NCBI GenBank assembly: GCA_041402045.1
Contig: JAWKSZ010000024.1
Coordinates: 40,882-104,881 of the forward strand
Origin: JAGQRJ01 sp041402045
Lineage (GTDB): Bacteria > Planctomycetota > J058
Direction of reading: 5' to 3'
DNA length: 64,000 nt
The notes beneath the pieces are model-generated. The model was not told the origin of the DNA. It ran no database searches and saw nothing but the letters and a program-made list of their open reading frames with translations. Positions 55,477 through 64,000 of this stretch are shown piece after piece. The first letter of the stretch is position 1; each line of letters starts with the position of its first letter. Position numbers and translations under genes: made by a program.

Positions 55477-58031
55477 TCGCGACACCGCTCATGGAGCCGG
55501 TCGCTCCGGCTGCCGTCTCGGCCTCGGCCTTGCCCAACCCCGTGTGGAGCACCTACCTCTCGCGCCCGAACCACGTCGTGCTCGAGTGCGGGAGCCTGCG
55601 CTGGAAGGCGCACCACCTCGCGGAGGCCATGCTCACCAGCGCTGGGCGCCTGACCCAGGGCGGGGTGCGCCCGGGGGACAAGGTCGCGCTCTGCGGCCCG
55701 CCGTCGCCGGAGTGGGTGATCACCTTCCACGCCCTGGGCTGGATCGGGGCGACCGTGATCCCGCTGCCCCACGACGCCCCGGCGCGCGAGCACCAGCGCC
55801 GGCTGCAGACCCTGCCCCCGGACCACGTGATCCTGACCCACGGGCTGCGGATGGAGGCCGTGCAGCCCCTGATCCAGGGGCACCCGCGCGGGACCTTCGT
55901 CACCGAGCTGCCCCCGGGGCCCGCGCCCGCGGAGCGCTTCTGGCCGCTGGAGGAGCCGCGGATCTACGCCTTCACCTCGGGCTCGAGCGGCGACTCGCAG
56001 CCGGTGGCGCTGACCACGAGCCAGCTCGCCTTCAGCGCCTTCGGCTCGGCGGTCCGCCTGGGCCACCACCCAGACGACCGCTGGCTGGCGTGCCTGCCCT
56101 TCCACCACGTGGGGGGGCTCTCGATCCTCGTGCGCTGCGCGTTCTACGCCACGACCTGCGTGCTCCAGCCGCGGTTCGACCCCAAGCACGTGGCCGAGAC
56201 CCTGGACAAGGGCGAGGTGAGCATGGTCTCCCTCGTCCCCGCCATGCTCGAGCGCGTGCTCGACGCGCGGGTCGCGGAGCGCCCGTTCCCGGACGCGCTG
56301 CGGGTCGTGCTCCTCGGCGGCGACGCCGCCCCCGAGGGTCTGGTCGAGCGCTGCCGCGCGCTGAAGGCGCCGATCGCCCTGACCTGGGGCCTGACCGAGA
56401 CCGCGTCCCAGGTCGCGACCCGCGAGCCCGGGGACTTCGGCGAGGAGTCGGGCTGCGGCGCGCCCTTGCCCTTCGCCCGCGTGCGCAGCGCGGGGGAGAC
56501 CCTCGAGGTGCTCGGGCCGCTCGCCGGCGGGCGAGTCGCCACCCGCGACCGGGGGAGCGTCGACCGCCACGGGCGCGTGCACGTGCGCGGGCGGGCCGCG
56601 CAGTTCATCGTGTCCGGCGGCGAGACGATCGCGCTCAAGGAGATCGAGGCCGTGCTCACCGAGCACCCCGCGGTCGCCGAGGTCGCCGTGCTGGGGGTGT
56701 CCGACGCGCGCTGGGGCGAGCGCCCGGTGGCCGCCCTCGTGCCCAAGGATCCGCAGGTCCTGCCCAGCAACGCCGAGCTGCGCGCGTTCTGCGTGGGCCA
56801 GCTCTCGGCGTTCAAGGTCCCCGACGCCTTCCACTGGCTGGCGACCCTCCCGCGCACGTCCCTCGGCAAGCTGGCCTGGGGCGAGCTGCGCGCGCAGCTC
56901 CCTGCGCCCCGCGGCGGCGCGCGCCCCGCGGAGCAAGACCTGCGGGCGACGACGCCCCGGGAGCCGCTGCCCGCGAGCGCCCCGGACCCCGTGCTCCAGA
57001 CCCTCGTCGGCGTGGCGCACGCGCGCTGCGGCGGCGAGCTCGGCGAGCGGCTGAGCGACGTGTTCGGCTGGCTCCAGGACGGCCTCGAGCGCCTGGACGT
57101 CGACCTCAGCGGCATGGTCCAGGAGCTGGGCACGGCCCCGACCCTCGACTCGCGCCGCGCGGCGGGGCACCTCCTAGGCACCACCGGCAAGCGCCTGCGC
57201 CCGCTGTGCGTGCTGCTCACCGCCCGCGCCGGCGGGCGGGAGTTCGACGCCCAGGTGCGCGCCGCGGCAGTGGCCGCGGAGCTGGTGCACACCGCGACCC
57301 TGCTGCACGACGACGTGATCGACGAGGGCCAGGAGCGCCGCGGGCTCTCGACCGCGCGCGCGGTCTACTCGAACTCGGCGAGCGTGCTCGGCGGCGACCA
57401 CCTGCTGACCTCGGCCCTGCGCCGGGTCAGCCCGCTCGGGACCCCGGTCCTCGACCGCCTGCTGCAGGTGATCGGAGAAATGGTCGAGGCCGAGGCGGTG
57501 CAGCTCGACGCGCGCAGCGACCTGCGGGTCGACCGCCAGACCGTGCTGCGGGTGATCGGCGGCAAGACGGCGTCCTTGTTCCGCTGGTCGTTCTGGGTGG
57601 GCGGGTTCCTCGCGGGGCTCTCCCCCGAGGCCTGCGCCGCCCTCGAGCGCGCAGGGCAGGCGCTGGGCATGGCCTTCCAGCTGATCGACGACGTGATCGA
57701 CATCGAGGGCGACCCGACGGTCACGGGCAAGGACCCCTTGGCCGACTTGCGCCAGGGTAAGCTCACCTGGCCCGTGCTCCTGGCGGCCGAGCGCGACCCC
57801 CAGGTGGGCCAGACCCTGCTCGAGCTCGCCGAGCTCGACCCGGACCAGGCCTGGGCGGCCATGACCCGGCTGCGCCAGGACGTGGTCCGGCTGGGGGCGG
57901 TCGACGCCACCCGGCGCGAGGCCGAGGCCCAGGCCAAGGTCGCCCTCGAGGCGCTGGCGCAGCTCCCTCAGGGCGCGCCGCGGGCGCTGCTCGAGGCGAG
58001 CGTGGCCGTGGCCCTGGAACGCCGGCACTAG
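55473..58031 (+). CDS. menE: Fusion: o-succinylbenzoate-CoA ligase (MenE) + polyprenyl diphosphate synthase
   Basis: 852 aa in one uninterrupted frame. Residues 1-490 are an adenylate-forming ligase of MenE type: [62 protein letters not shown] and the C-terminal catalytic [12 protein letters not shown]. After an Ala/Pro-rich linker (about 490-520), residues 520-852 form a trans-isoprenyl diphosphate synthase: [29 protein letters not shown] (first Asp-rich motif, about 611), [31 protein letters not shown] (second, about 738) and [12 protein letters not shown]. So one polypeptide would activate the ring precursor and make the prenyl chain for MenA. The ATG has GGAGGTAGG upstream and overlaps menC. 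I know of no standard fusion of these two enzymes. Confidence 0.9.
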   Translation: MIATPLMEPVAPAAVSASALPNPVWSTYLSRPNHVVLECGSLRWKAHHLAEAMLTSAGRLTQGGVRPGDKVALCGPPSPEWVITFHALGWIGATVIPLPHDAPAREHQRRLQTLPPDHVILTHGLRMEAVQPLIQGHPRGTFVTELPPGPAPAERFWPLEEPRIYAFTSGSSGDSQPVALTTSQLAFSAFGSAVRLGHHPDDRWLACLPFHHVGGLSILVRCAFYATTCVLQPRFDPKHVAETLDKGEVSMVSLVPAMLERVLDARVAERPFPDALRVVLLGGDAAPEGLVERCRALKAPIALTWGLTETASQVATREPGDFGEESGCGAPLPFARVRSAGETLEVLGPLAGGRVATRDRGSVDRHGRVHVRGRAAQFIVSGGETIALKEIEAVLTEHPAVAEVAVLGVSDARWGERPVAALVPKDPQVLPSNAELRAFCVGQLSAFKVPDAFHWLATLPRTSLGKLAWGELRAQLPAPRGGARPAEQDLRATTPREPLPASAPDPVLQTLVGVAHARCGGELGERLSDVFGWLQDGLERLDVDLSGMVQELGTAPTLDSRRAAGHLLGTTGKRLRPLCVLLTARAGGREFDAQVRAAAVAAELVHTATLLHDDVIDEGQERRGLSTARAVYSNSASVLGGDHLLTSALRRVSPLGTPVLDRLLQVIGEMVEAEAVQLDARSDLRVDRQTVLRVIGGKTASLFRWSFWVGGFLAGLSPEACAALERAGQALGMAFQLIDDVIDIEGDPTVTGKDPLADLRQGKLTWPVLLAAERDPQVGQTLLELAELDPDQAWAAMTRLRQDVVRLGAVDATRREAEAQAKVALEALAQLPQGAPRALLEASVAVALERRH

Positions 58032-58051
58032 GCAGGAGAGGAGGACGTCCC

Positions 58052-59035
58052 ATGTGGATCGAGCTTGATCCCACCACCGACCCCACCCGCGTGCAGCGCG
58101 AGCTCTCCGCCCTCGGGCTGTGGGTGACCCGCTGCAGCGGCCCCCAGGGCACGGGGTTCTGGGTGCAGAAGCACTCGGCGCACCTCGACCCGCAGGCCCT
58201 GCGGGTCGACGGCGTGCGCGCGGTCTACCCCGAGGCCTCGCCGCACCCCCAGATCGACGCCCTGGCCGGACAGCCGTTCCGCGCCGGGCCGCTGACCCTG
58301 GGCGGCGACGCGCCCCCCGCGCTGTGCGCGGGGCCGTGCAGCGTCGAGTCCCGGGCCCAGATCGAGGAGGCCGCGGCCGCGGTGGCCGAGGCCGGCGGGC
58401 GCGCGCTGCGGGGCGGGGCCTTCAAGCCCCGGACCTCGCCCCACGCGTTCCAAGGTCACGGGCCCCAGGCGCTGGAGTGGCTGCGCGACGCCGCGGACCG
58501 CCACGGGCTGGCGGTGATCACCGAGGCGGTGAGCGAGGGCGACGTGGCTCAGGTCGCCGAGCTGGCCGACGTGATCCAGGTCGGCGCGCGCAACATGCAG
58601 AGCTTCGGGCTGCTGCGCGCGGTCGGCGAGGCGGGCAGGCCCGTGCTCCTCAAGCGCGGGCTGTCCGCGACCCTCGAGGAGTGGCTGCTCTCCGCCGAGC
58701 ACCTGAAGGTCGCCGGCGCCGGGCCGATCGCGTTCTGCGAGCGCGGCGTGCGCGGCTTCGACCCCGCGACCCGCAACCTGCTCGACGTGGGGGTCGTGGC
58801 GCTCCTGGCCGGGGTCTACCGGCTGCCGGTGCTCGCCGACCCCTCCCACGCCGCCGGGCGCCGCGACCTGGTCGTGGCCCTCGGCCGCGCGGGGCTCGCC
58901 GCCGGCGCCCACGGGCTCCTCGTCGAGTTCCACCCCGACCCCGCGGCCGCCCTCTCCGACGGACCGCAGGCCCTCGATCGCGCCGGGCTCCTGGCCTTGG
59001 GCCAGAGCTGCGGCGCCCCCCTGGAGGTCGCATGA
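58052..59035 (+). CDS. aroF: 3-Deoxy-7-phosphoheptulonate (DAHP) synthase, type I-beta with N-terminal ferredoxin-like domain
   Basis: Condenses PEP and erythrose-4-P, the first step of the shikimate pathway. 327 aa. An N-terminal regulatory-type domain ([20 protein letters not shown], residues 1-65) precedes the barrel: [79 protein letters not shown] and [25 protein letters not shown] stands before the ATG. It lies 20 bp after the fusion gene and its stop overlaps ubiE/menG, so aromatic supply is locked into the menaquinone operon. Confidence 0.93.
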   Translation: MWIELDPTTDPTRVQRELSALGLWVTRCSGPQGTGFWVQKHSAHLDPQALRVDGVRAVYPEASPHPQIDALAGQPFRAGPLTLGGDAPPALCAGPCSVESRAQIEEAAAAVAEAGGRALRGGAFKPRTSPHAFQGHGPQALEWLRDAADRHGLAVITEAVSEGDVAQVAELADVIQVGARNMQSFGLLRAVGEAGRPVLLKRGLSATLEEWLLSAEHLKVAGAGPIAFCERGVRGFDPATRNLLDVGVVALLAGVYRLPVLADPSHAAGRRDLVVALGRAGLAAGAHGLLVEFHPDPAAALSDGPQALDRAGLLALGQSCGAPLEVA

Positions 59036-59745
59036 CCGCGACGACCGAGACCACGCCGCACCGCCTGGGCAGCGGCGACATGTTCGACCAGATCGCCCCG
59101 CGCTACGACCTCATGAACCGCCTGATCAGCCTGGGCCTCGACAAGCGCTGGCGCACGCGGCTGGTGCGCTCGCTGGCGCCGACCGAGCCCCGGCGGCTGC
59201 TGGACGTGGCCACCGGCACCGCCGACGTGCTCCAGGCCCTGCGCAAGGCCTACCCCGAGTGCGAGGTCGTGGGGCTCGACCCCTCGGCGGAAATGCTGCG
59301 CTACGGCGTGCACAAGCTCGACGCGCGCTCGTGGCTCGTGCGCGGCGACGGGCAGCGCCTGCCCTTCCCCGACGACCACTTCGACGGCTGCTGTATCTCC
59401 TTCGGGATCCGCAACGTCCCCGACCGTCCGCAGTGCGTGCGCGACATGGTGCGGGTCACCCGCCCCGGCGGGCGGGTCTCGATCCTCGAGCTCTCGGAGC
59501 CCCGGGGCTGGGGGCCCCTGGCCCTCGCCTCGCGCTTCCACATGCACCAGGTCGTGCCCCGGCTCGGCGCCGCGCTCTCGGGCGCCACGGAATACAAGTA
59601 CCTCTCGCGCTCGATCGCGGCCTTCCCCCCGGCGACGGAGTTCGCCGCGCTCCTCGAGGAGTGCGGCCTGCGCGAGGTCCAGGTCCAACCCATGAACTTC
59701 GGCGTCGCGCACCTCTACGTCGGCGTCGTAGGAGGTGACGCGTGA
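59032..59745 (+). CDS. menG: Demethylmenaquinone methyltransferase
   Basis: SAM-dependent C-methyltransferase of the UbiE/MenG family, last step of menaquinone synthesis. 237 aa. Features: [23 protein letters not shown] motif [51 protein letters not shown] and [14 protein letters not shown], ending [11 protein letters not shown]. The ATG start overlaps the DAHP synthase stop; the stop overlaps menB. Confidence 0.95.
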   Translation: MTATTETTPHRLGSGDMFDQIAPRYDLMNRLISLGLDKRWRTRLVRSLAPTEPRRLLDVATGTADVLQALRKAYPECEVVGLDPSAEMLRYGVHKLDARSWLVRGDGQRLPFPDDHFDGCCISFGIRNVPDRPQCVRDMVRVTRPGGRVSILELSEPRGWGPLALASRFHMHQVVPRLGAALSGATEYKYLSRSIAAFPPATEFAALLEECGLREVQVQPMNFGVAHLYVGVVGGDA

Positions 59746-60617
59746 GCGAGCAACCCTTCGACCCCGAGCGCTGGGAGGCCGTGGACGGCTTCGCCTTCGA
59801 GGACATCACCTACCACCGCGCCCGCGGCCAGGGCACGGTGCGGATCGCCTTCGACCGCCCCGAGTGTCGGAACGCGTTTCGTCCCCAGACCGTGGACGAG
59901 CTGCTCCAGGCCCTGGAGCACGCGCGCTGCGCCACCGACGTGGGGACCGTGCTGCTCACCGGCAACGGCCCCTCGCCCAAGGACGGGGGCTGGGCGTTCT
60001 CCTCGGGCGGCGACCAGCGCGTGCGCGGCAAGGACGGCTACGGCTACGGCCAGGCCGGCACCACCGGGCGCCTGCACATCCTCGAGGTCCAGCGCCTGAT
60101 CCGCTTCATGCCCAAGGTCGTGATCGCGGTCGTCCCCGGCTGGGCCGTGGGCGGCGGGCACAGCCTGCACGTGGTGTGCGACCTGACCCTGGCCAGCAAG
60201 GAGCACGCGCGCTTCATGCAGACCGACGCCGACGTGGCCAGCTTCGACGCCGGCTACGGCTCGGCCTACCTGGCGCGCATGGTCGGGCAGAAGAAGGCCC
60301 GCGAGATCTTCTTCCTCGGCCGGCCCTACGACGCCCAGGAGGCCGCGGACATGGGCATGGTCAACGCGGCGGTGCCCCACGCCGAGCTCGAGAGCGTGGC
60401 CCTGGACTGGGCGCGGCGAATCAACGCCAAGAGCCCCACCGCGCAGAAAATGCTGAAGTACGCCATGAACCTCGTGGACGACGGGCTCGTGGGTCAGCAG
60501 CTCTTCGCGGGCGAGGCCACGCGCCTGGCCTACTCCAGCGCCGAGGCCCAGGAGGGTCGCACCGCGTTCCTCGAGAAGCGCGACCAGGACTACTCCGCGT
60601 TCCCCTGGCACTACTGA
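59742..60617 (+). CDS. menB: 1,4-Dihydroxy-2-naphthoyl-CoA synthase
   Basis: Crotonase-fold enzyme closing the naphthoquinone ring from OSB-CoA. 291 aa. Typical blocks: FDRPECRNAFRPQTVDELL, AFSSGGDQRVRGKDGY, PGWAVGGGHSLHVVCDLTLA, DADVASFDAGYGSAYLARMV, GQKKAREIFFLGR and the C-terminal SAFPWHY. The GTG 59742 start overlaps menG. It is the last gene of the men unit; menH and a DHNA-CoA thioesterase are absent here. Confidence 0.95.
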   Translation: MSEQPFDPERWEAVDGFAFEDITYHRARGQGTVRIAFDRPECRNAFRPQTVDELLQALEHARCATDVGTVLLTGNGPSPKDGGWAFSSGGDQRVRGKDGYGYGQAGTTGRLHILEVQRLIRFMPKVVIAVVPGWAVGGGHSLHVVCDLTLASKEHARFMQTDADVASFDAGYGSAYLARMVGQKKAREIFFLGRPYDAQEAADMGMVNAAVPHAELESVALDWARRINAKSPTAQKMLKYAMNLVDDGLVGQQLFAGEATRLAYSSAEAQEGRTAFLEKRDQDYSAFPWHY

Positions 60618-60632
60618 GGCGAGGCGCGGGTG

Positions 60633-62102
60633 CTACTCCGCCAGCGCCTCGGCCAGGCACGCCGCCCAGTCGGCGTCGGAGAGGGGACGCGCGCCGAGCC
60701 AGGCCGTGAGCTGCGCGCGCGCCTGCACCCCGAAGTGCGCCGCGCCGTCGATCACCTCGGCGCCGCGGGCGCGCGCGCGGCGCACGAAGGGCGTCTCGCG
60801 CGGGGTGTAGACCAGCTCGTAGACCAGGGTCCGCTCGTCGAAAGCCAGCTCCGGGAGCAGCGCGCCCTCGGGGTCGGGCCCCCCGCGCATGCCGACCGTG
60901 GTCGCCTGGATCAGGACCCGCGGCTGCTCCGCCGGCGTCCCGACGAGCGCAAAGTCGCCGCCCCAGATCGCGCCCAGCTCCGCGGCCAGGCGCTTGCCGC
61001 GCCCCGGGTCGCGGGCGTGTACGAACACCTGCGCCCCCAGCTGGCGCAGGGCCCACACCGCGGCCCGCGCCGCGCCGCCGCTGCCCAGGACCCGCGCCTC
61101 GCGCCCGGGGAGCGCGTGGGGCTCGAGCAGCTCGAGCAGCGCCAGGGCGTCGGTGTTCTCGGCGCGCCAGCCCTCGGGCATGCGGGTCAGGGTGTTGACC
61201 GCGCCGGTGGCCCGCGCCGCCGGGCTCAGGACCCCGACCTCCGCGGCCCAGGCCGCGGCCGCCTGCTTGTGGGGCACGGTCACCGAGAACCCGCGCCAGC
61301 GGGGGTCGGCGGCGCAACGGTCCCACAGCGCGCGGGGGTCCGCGGTCTCGAGCCAGGTGTAGAGCGCGGGCTCGCCGAGGGCGGCGAAGGCGCGGTTGAA
61401 CAGCGCCGGCGAGCGGCTGTGCCCGACCGGGCGCCCGACCACGCCGTAGAACGCGGTGGCCCGCGCGCGCTCGCCCTGCCACAGCCCGGCGAGCTGCTCG
61501 AGGCCGAGCTGCCCGGGGCCCGTGGGCGCCTGGGGGTCGTCGGCGGCGTAGCTCCAGGGCAGGCCGTGGGAGGGGCCCAGGATCCGGGTCACGCTCCCCG
61601 CGGGGCCCAGGCCCACGACCAGCGGCCGCGGCTCGCGGGCCTCCGCCAGGGCCAGGAGCGCCAGCGCCGCCTCGGCGTCCTCGAGCTTCACCGCGAGCTT
61701 CGAGCCGTCGCCGCCGCGCAGCCCGTCCAGGAGCTCGGGCCAGCTCGCGGGCGCGCTGGGCTCGAGCACGTGGCGCGAGCGCAGGACCTTGGCGCCGCGC
61801 ACGGCGTCCGCAGGCACGTCGGCCTCGAGGTCGACCCAGTCCGCACCGGCGTCGACCGCGCGCTGGAGCAGCCTCAGCCGCGCCTCCTCGCTCCCCTCCC
61901 AGGCGCCGCCTTCGCGCGCGGGGCGGCAGGTGACGAGGGCCGGGAGCGGCGTGGGGAACAGCGCCTCCAGGGGGAAGTCCGGGCCCACGCGGTCCAGGCG
62001 CAGCTCGACCCGCGCCGCGCGCCCGGCGAGGGCGGCGAGGCGCGCGCGGGTCGCGGCGGGGTCGTCGACCCACACGCAGGCGCAGACGGGCGGCGGCGGC
62101 AT
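60633..62102 (-). CDS. aroDE: Bifunctional 3-dehydroquinate dehydratase (type I) / shikimate dehydrogenase
   Basis: 489 aa fusing two consecutive shikimate-pathway steps, as in plants and some bacteria. AroD part (1-210): ARVELRLDRVG, VLRSRHVLEP with the catalytic His, and SKLAVKLEDAEAALALL with the Schiff-base Lys; the residues after the His differ from the usual HDF. AroE part (225-489): FYGVVGRPVGHSRSPALFN, FSVTVPHKQAAA, GAVNTL, ENTDALALLELL, VLGSGGAARAAVWAL and YTPRETPF. The gene is divergent from aroA with only about 30 bp between starts. A TAGGCT lies six bases before the ATG, hinting at a leaderless mRNA. It faces menB tail to tail. Confidence 0.92.
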   Translation of the reverse strand: MPPPPVCACVWVDDPAATRARLAALAGRAARVELRLDRVGPDFPLEALFPTPLPALVTCRPAREGGAWEGSEEARLRLLQRAVDAGADWVDLEADVPADAVRGAKVLRSRHVLEPSAPASWPELLDGLRGGDGSKLAVKLEDAEAALALLALAEAREPRPLVVGLGPAGSVTRILGPSHGLPWSYAADDPQAPTGPGQLGLEQLAGLWQGERARATAFYGVVGRPVGHSRSPALFNRAFAALGEPALYTWLETADPRALWDRCAADPRWRGFSVTVPHKQAAAAWAAEVGVLSPAARATGAVNTLTRMPEGWRAENTDALALLELLEPHALPGREARVLGSGGAARAAVWALRQLGAQVFVHARDPGRGKRLAAELGAIWGGDFALVGTPAEQPRVLIQATTVGMRGGPDPEGALLPELAFDERTLVYELVYTPRETPFVRRARARGAEVIDGAAHFGVQARAQLTAWLGARPLSDADWAACLAEALAE

Positions 62103-62108
62103 GGCCCG

Positions 62109-62114
62109 AGCCTA
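62109..62114 (-). promoter_or_regulatory. -10-like TAGGCT six bases before the aroDE start
   Basis: Same hexamer as in the strong candidate at 41353-41358. No good -35 is visible; the aroDE/aroA divergent gap is about 30 bp, so the promoters must overlap coding sequence. Confidence 0.3.
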
Positions 62115-62131
62115 CCCGCTGACGGGGGTCG

Positions 62132-63435
62132 GTGATGGACGCCTGGACCGTCGTCGGAGGGACCGCGCCGCAGGGCGCCGTACGCGTGGCCGGCGACAAG
62201 TCGATCACGCACCGCGCGCTCCTGCTCGCGGCGCTGGCCGAGGGCCAGAGCGTGATCCAGCGCCCGCTGGCCAGCGGCGACGCCCTCGCCAGCCGGCGGG
62301 TGATCGAGGCCTGGGGGGCCGAGGTCACCGGCGACGACGAGGCCTGGAGCGTGCGCAGCCCAGGGCTCCACGGGCTGCGCGCGCCCACCGCGCCCCTCGA
62401 CTGCGGGCGCTCGGGCACGACCCTGCGCCTGGCGGCCGGGGTGTGCGCGGGGCGCCCCTGGACCGCGACCCTCACCGGCGACCCGCAGCTCCTGGGCCGA
62501 CCCATGGGCCGGATCCGCGACCCGCTGCGCGCGCTGGGGGCGGCGGTCACCGGCCCGAGGACGAGCCGCGCGCCGCTGACCGTGGCAGGCGGGGCGCTGC
62601 GCGCGGCGAGCTAGGCCCCGCGGTGGCCAGCGCCCAGGTCAAGAGCTGCGTGCTCCTGGCCGGGCTCTCGGGGCAGGTCGAGGTCAGCGTCCTCGAGCCC
62701 ATGCCCAGCCGCGACCACACCGAGCGCCTGCTCGGCGCCCTCGGGATCGACCTGGTGCGAGACGGCCCGCGGATCACCCTGCGCCCGGGGCGACTGCCGG
62801 TGCCCTTCGGGCTCGAGGTCCCGGGGGACGCGTCGTCGGCGAGCTTCCTCTGGGCCTGGGCCGCGCTCGGGGGCGACGTCGAGGTGCGGGAGGTCGGACT
62901 GAACCCGGGGCGCACCGGGGTCCTGCGCGCGCTCGAGGCCATGCGCGCCGCGGTCGAGGTCACCGACGAGGGCGAGCGCGGCGGCGAGCCCGTGGGCCGG
63001 GTGCGGGTGCGCGGCGCCGAGCTCCAGGCCCTGGAGGTGGGCGGCGGCGAGCTGGTGGCGCTGGTGGACGAGGTCCCGCTCCTGGCCCTGGTCGCGACCC
63101 AAGCCCAGGGCACGACCCGGATCCGCGACGCCCAGGAGCTGCGGCACAAGGAGAGCGATCGCCTGGCGACCACCGCCCGCGAGCTGGGTAAGCTGGGCGC
63201 CCGGGTGCGGGTCACCGCGGACGGGCTCGAGGTCGAGGGGCCGACCCCGCTGGTGGGCGCCGAGGTCGAGAGCCACGGCGACCACCGCCTGGCGCTGGCC
63301 CTCACGATCGCGGGCGCCGTCGCCCGCGGGCGCACTCGGGTGCGGGGGGTGGCCTGCCACCGCGACAGCTTCCCCGGGTTCCCCGGGCTGTTCCGGGAGC
63401 TGGGGGGCGCGCTCGAGGAGGAGGAGCCGTGCTGA
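62132..63435 (+). CDS. aroA: 3-Phosphoshikimate 1-carboxyvinyltransferase (EPSP synthase), one frameshift
   Basis: Transfers enolpyruvyl from PEP to shikimate-3-P. Motifs: GAVRVAGDKSITHRALLLAA, DCGRSGTTLRLAAG, LTGDPQLLGRPMGRI, SAQVKSCVLLAGL, EPMPSRDHTERLLGALGI, LVDEVPLLALVATQA, ELRHKESDRLATTA and SHGDHRLALAL. At about 62613 a base is missing: the first frame hits TAG after LRAAS; reading TAC-G instead gives LRAASYGPAVASAQVKS and the rest in frame. Repaired length is about 434 aa, normal. The start is GTG 62132 or ATG 62135. The 3' end overlaps aroC by seven bases. Confidence 0.9.
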
Positions 63436-64000
63436 GTCGACTGCGCTACCTCTCGGCCGGCGAGAGCCACGGGCCGCGGCTGACCGCGATCCTCGACGGG
63501 CTGCCGGCGGGGGTCCCCCTCGACCCGGACGCGCTGGACGCGCTCCTCGCGCGCCGCCAGACCGGCGACGGCGCCGGCGGGCGCATGAAGATCGAGCGCG
63601 ACCGGGTGCAGCTCACCGGCGGCTGGCTCAACGGCCGGACCACCGGCGGGCCGCTGGCCCTCTCGATCCCGAACCTCGACTGGGCTGCCTGGAAGGAGAA
63701 GGACGTCCCGGCCTTCACCCGCCCGCGGCCGGGGCACGCCGACCTCAGCGGCGCGGTCAAGTTCGGCCACGACGAGCTGCGCCTGAGCCTCGAGCGCGCC
63801 AGCGCGCGGGAGACCGCCATGCGCGTCGCCGCGGGGGGCGCGTGCCTGCTGGCCCTCGAGGCGCTGGGGGTCGAGGTCGGCGGCTACGCCGTGGCCCTGG
63901 GGGCCCAGGCCCTCGAGCTCGAGCCGGCGGTCGAGCCGGACGTCGTGCGCGCGCGCTGGGCGGCGGCCCGCGCCAGCCGCGTGGCCTGCCCCGACCCGAA
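63429..64000 (+). CDS. aroC: Chorismate synthase, 3' end cut by window edge
   Basis: The first 190 codons are present. Features: YLSAGESHGPRLTAILDGLP, RRQTGDGAGGRMKIERDRVQ, GRTTGGPLALSIPNLDW, RPRPGHADLSGAVKFGHDEL and ERASARETAMRVAAG, all hallmark segments of AroC, which makes chorismate from EPSP using reduced flavin. The GTG start overlaps aroA, so the two are coupled. Chorismate made here feeds menF in the neighbouring operon. Confidence 0.95.
   Translation, partial: MLSRLRYLSAGESHGPRLTAILDGLPAGVPLDPDALDALLARRQTGDGAGGRMKIERDRVQLTGGWLNGRTTGGPLALSIPNLDWAAWKEKDVPAFTRPRPGHADLSGAVKFGHDELRLSLERASARETAMRVAAGGACLLALEALGVEVGGYAVALGAQALELEPAVEPDVVRARWAAARASRVACPDP

Overview
This is a very GC-rich window (mostly G/C at third codon positions) that is densely coded, with many translation-coupled (ATGA/GTGA) overlaps. 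It encodes six Hanks-type Ser/Thr kinases with large C-terminal extensions, an FHA protein, two DUF4388-type proteins, a tandem BMC-fold protein, many signal-peptide proteins without obvious relatives, and a complete-looking menaquinone/shikimate cluster. The mix suggests a large-genome environmental bacterium, most likely Planctomycetota, with Myxococcota-like lineages as the alternative. No rRNA or other marker is present, so this is inference. No tRNA, phage or CRISPR was seen.

Layout. 1-3.4 kb: pyruvate dehydrogenase E2 (cut by the window edge) and homodimeric E1, minus strand. 3.5-5.1 kb: a small conserved unknown and a double-FHA protein. 5.1-7.8 kb: a non-coding island with stacked hairpins, a 103-nt pure pyrimidine tract, a group II intron with a frameshifted reverse transcriptase, and a duplicated promoter-bearing repeat. 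7.8-15.1 kb: tandem-BMC protein, DUF4388 giant, then a kinase / formylglycine-generating-enzyme-like / solute-binding-protein locus broken by many one-base shifts. 15.1-16.1 kb: an inverted repeat and a 42-bp tandem repeat array between convergent genes. 16.1-24.7 kb (minus): two paralogous kinases, Mfd, a small membrane protein and a beta-barrel-like protein. 24.8-30.4 kb (plus): a kinase fused to a TCAF/M60-like region, a coiled-coil secreted protein and a C45-type hydrolase. 30.4-35.6 kb (minus): two more kinases and an EEP-family nuclease/phosphatase. 35.8-47.5 kb: secreted proteins, a thioredoxin/MsrA-like fusion, a double beta-propeller, CinA and a DUF4388/PQQ-propeller protein. 47.7-50.5 kb: HemW, a LuxR-type and a GbsR/MarR-type regulator.

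50.6-64 kb: menF-menD-menA-menC-menE::polyprenyl synthase-DAHP synthase-ubiE/menG-menB form one tightly overlapping unit. It is followed by aroDE (minus), aroA and aroC (plus). The set takes erythrose-4-P plus PEP to chorismate and on to menaquinone, including side-chain synthesis and ring methylation; aroB, aroK, menH and a menI-type thioesterase are not in the window. The MenE::polyprenyl-diphosphate-synthase fusion, the kinase::TCAF-like fusion, the 42-bp palindromic repeat array and the orphan tandem-BMC protein are the items most worth a second look.

Caution: several conserved genes (mfd, hemW, aroA, the EEP gene, the FGE-like region) carry one-base shifts, many of which are repaired by adding one G or C to a G/C run. 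This looks like homopolymer under-calling in the assembly rather than true gene decay, so 'broken' genes here should be read with that in mind.
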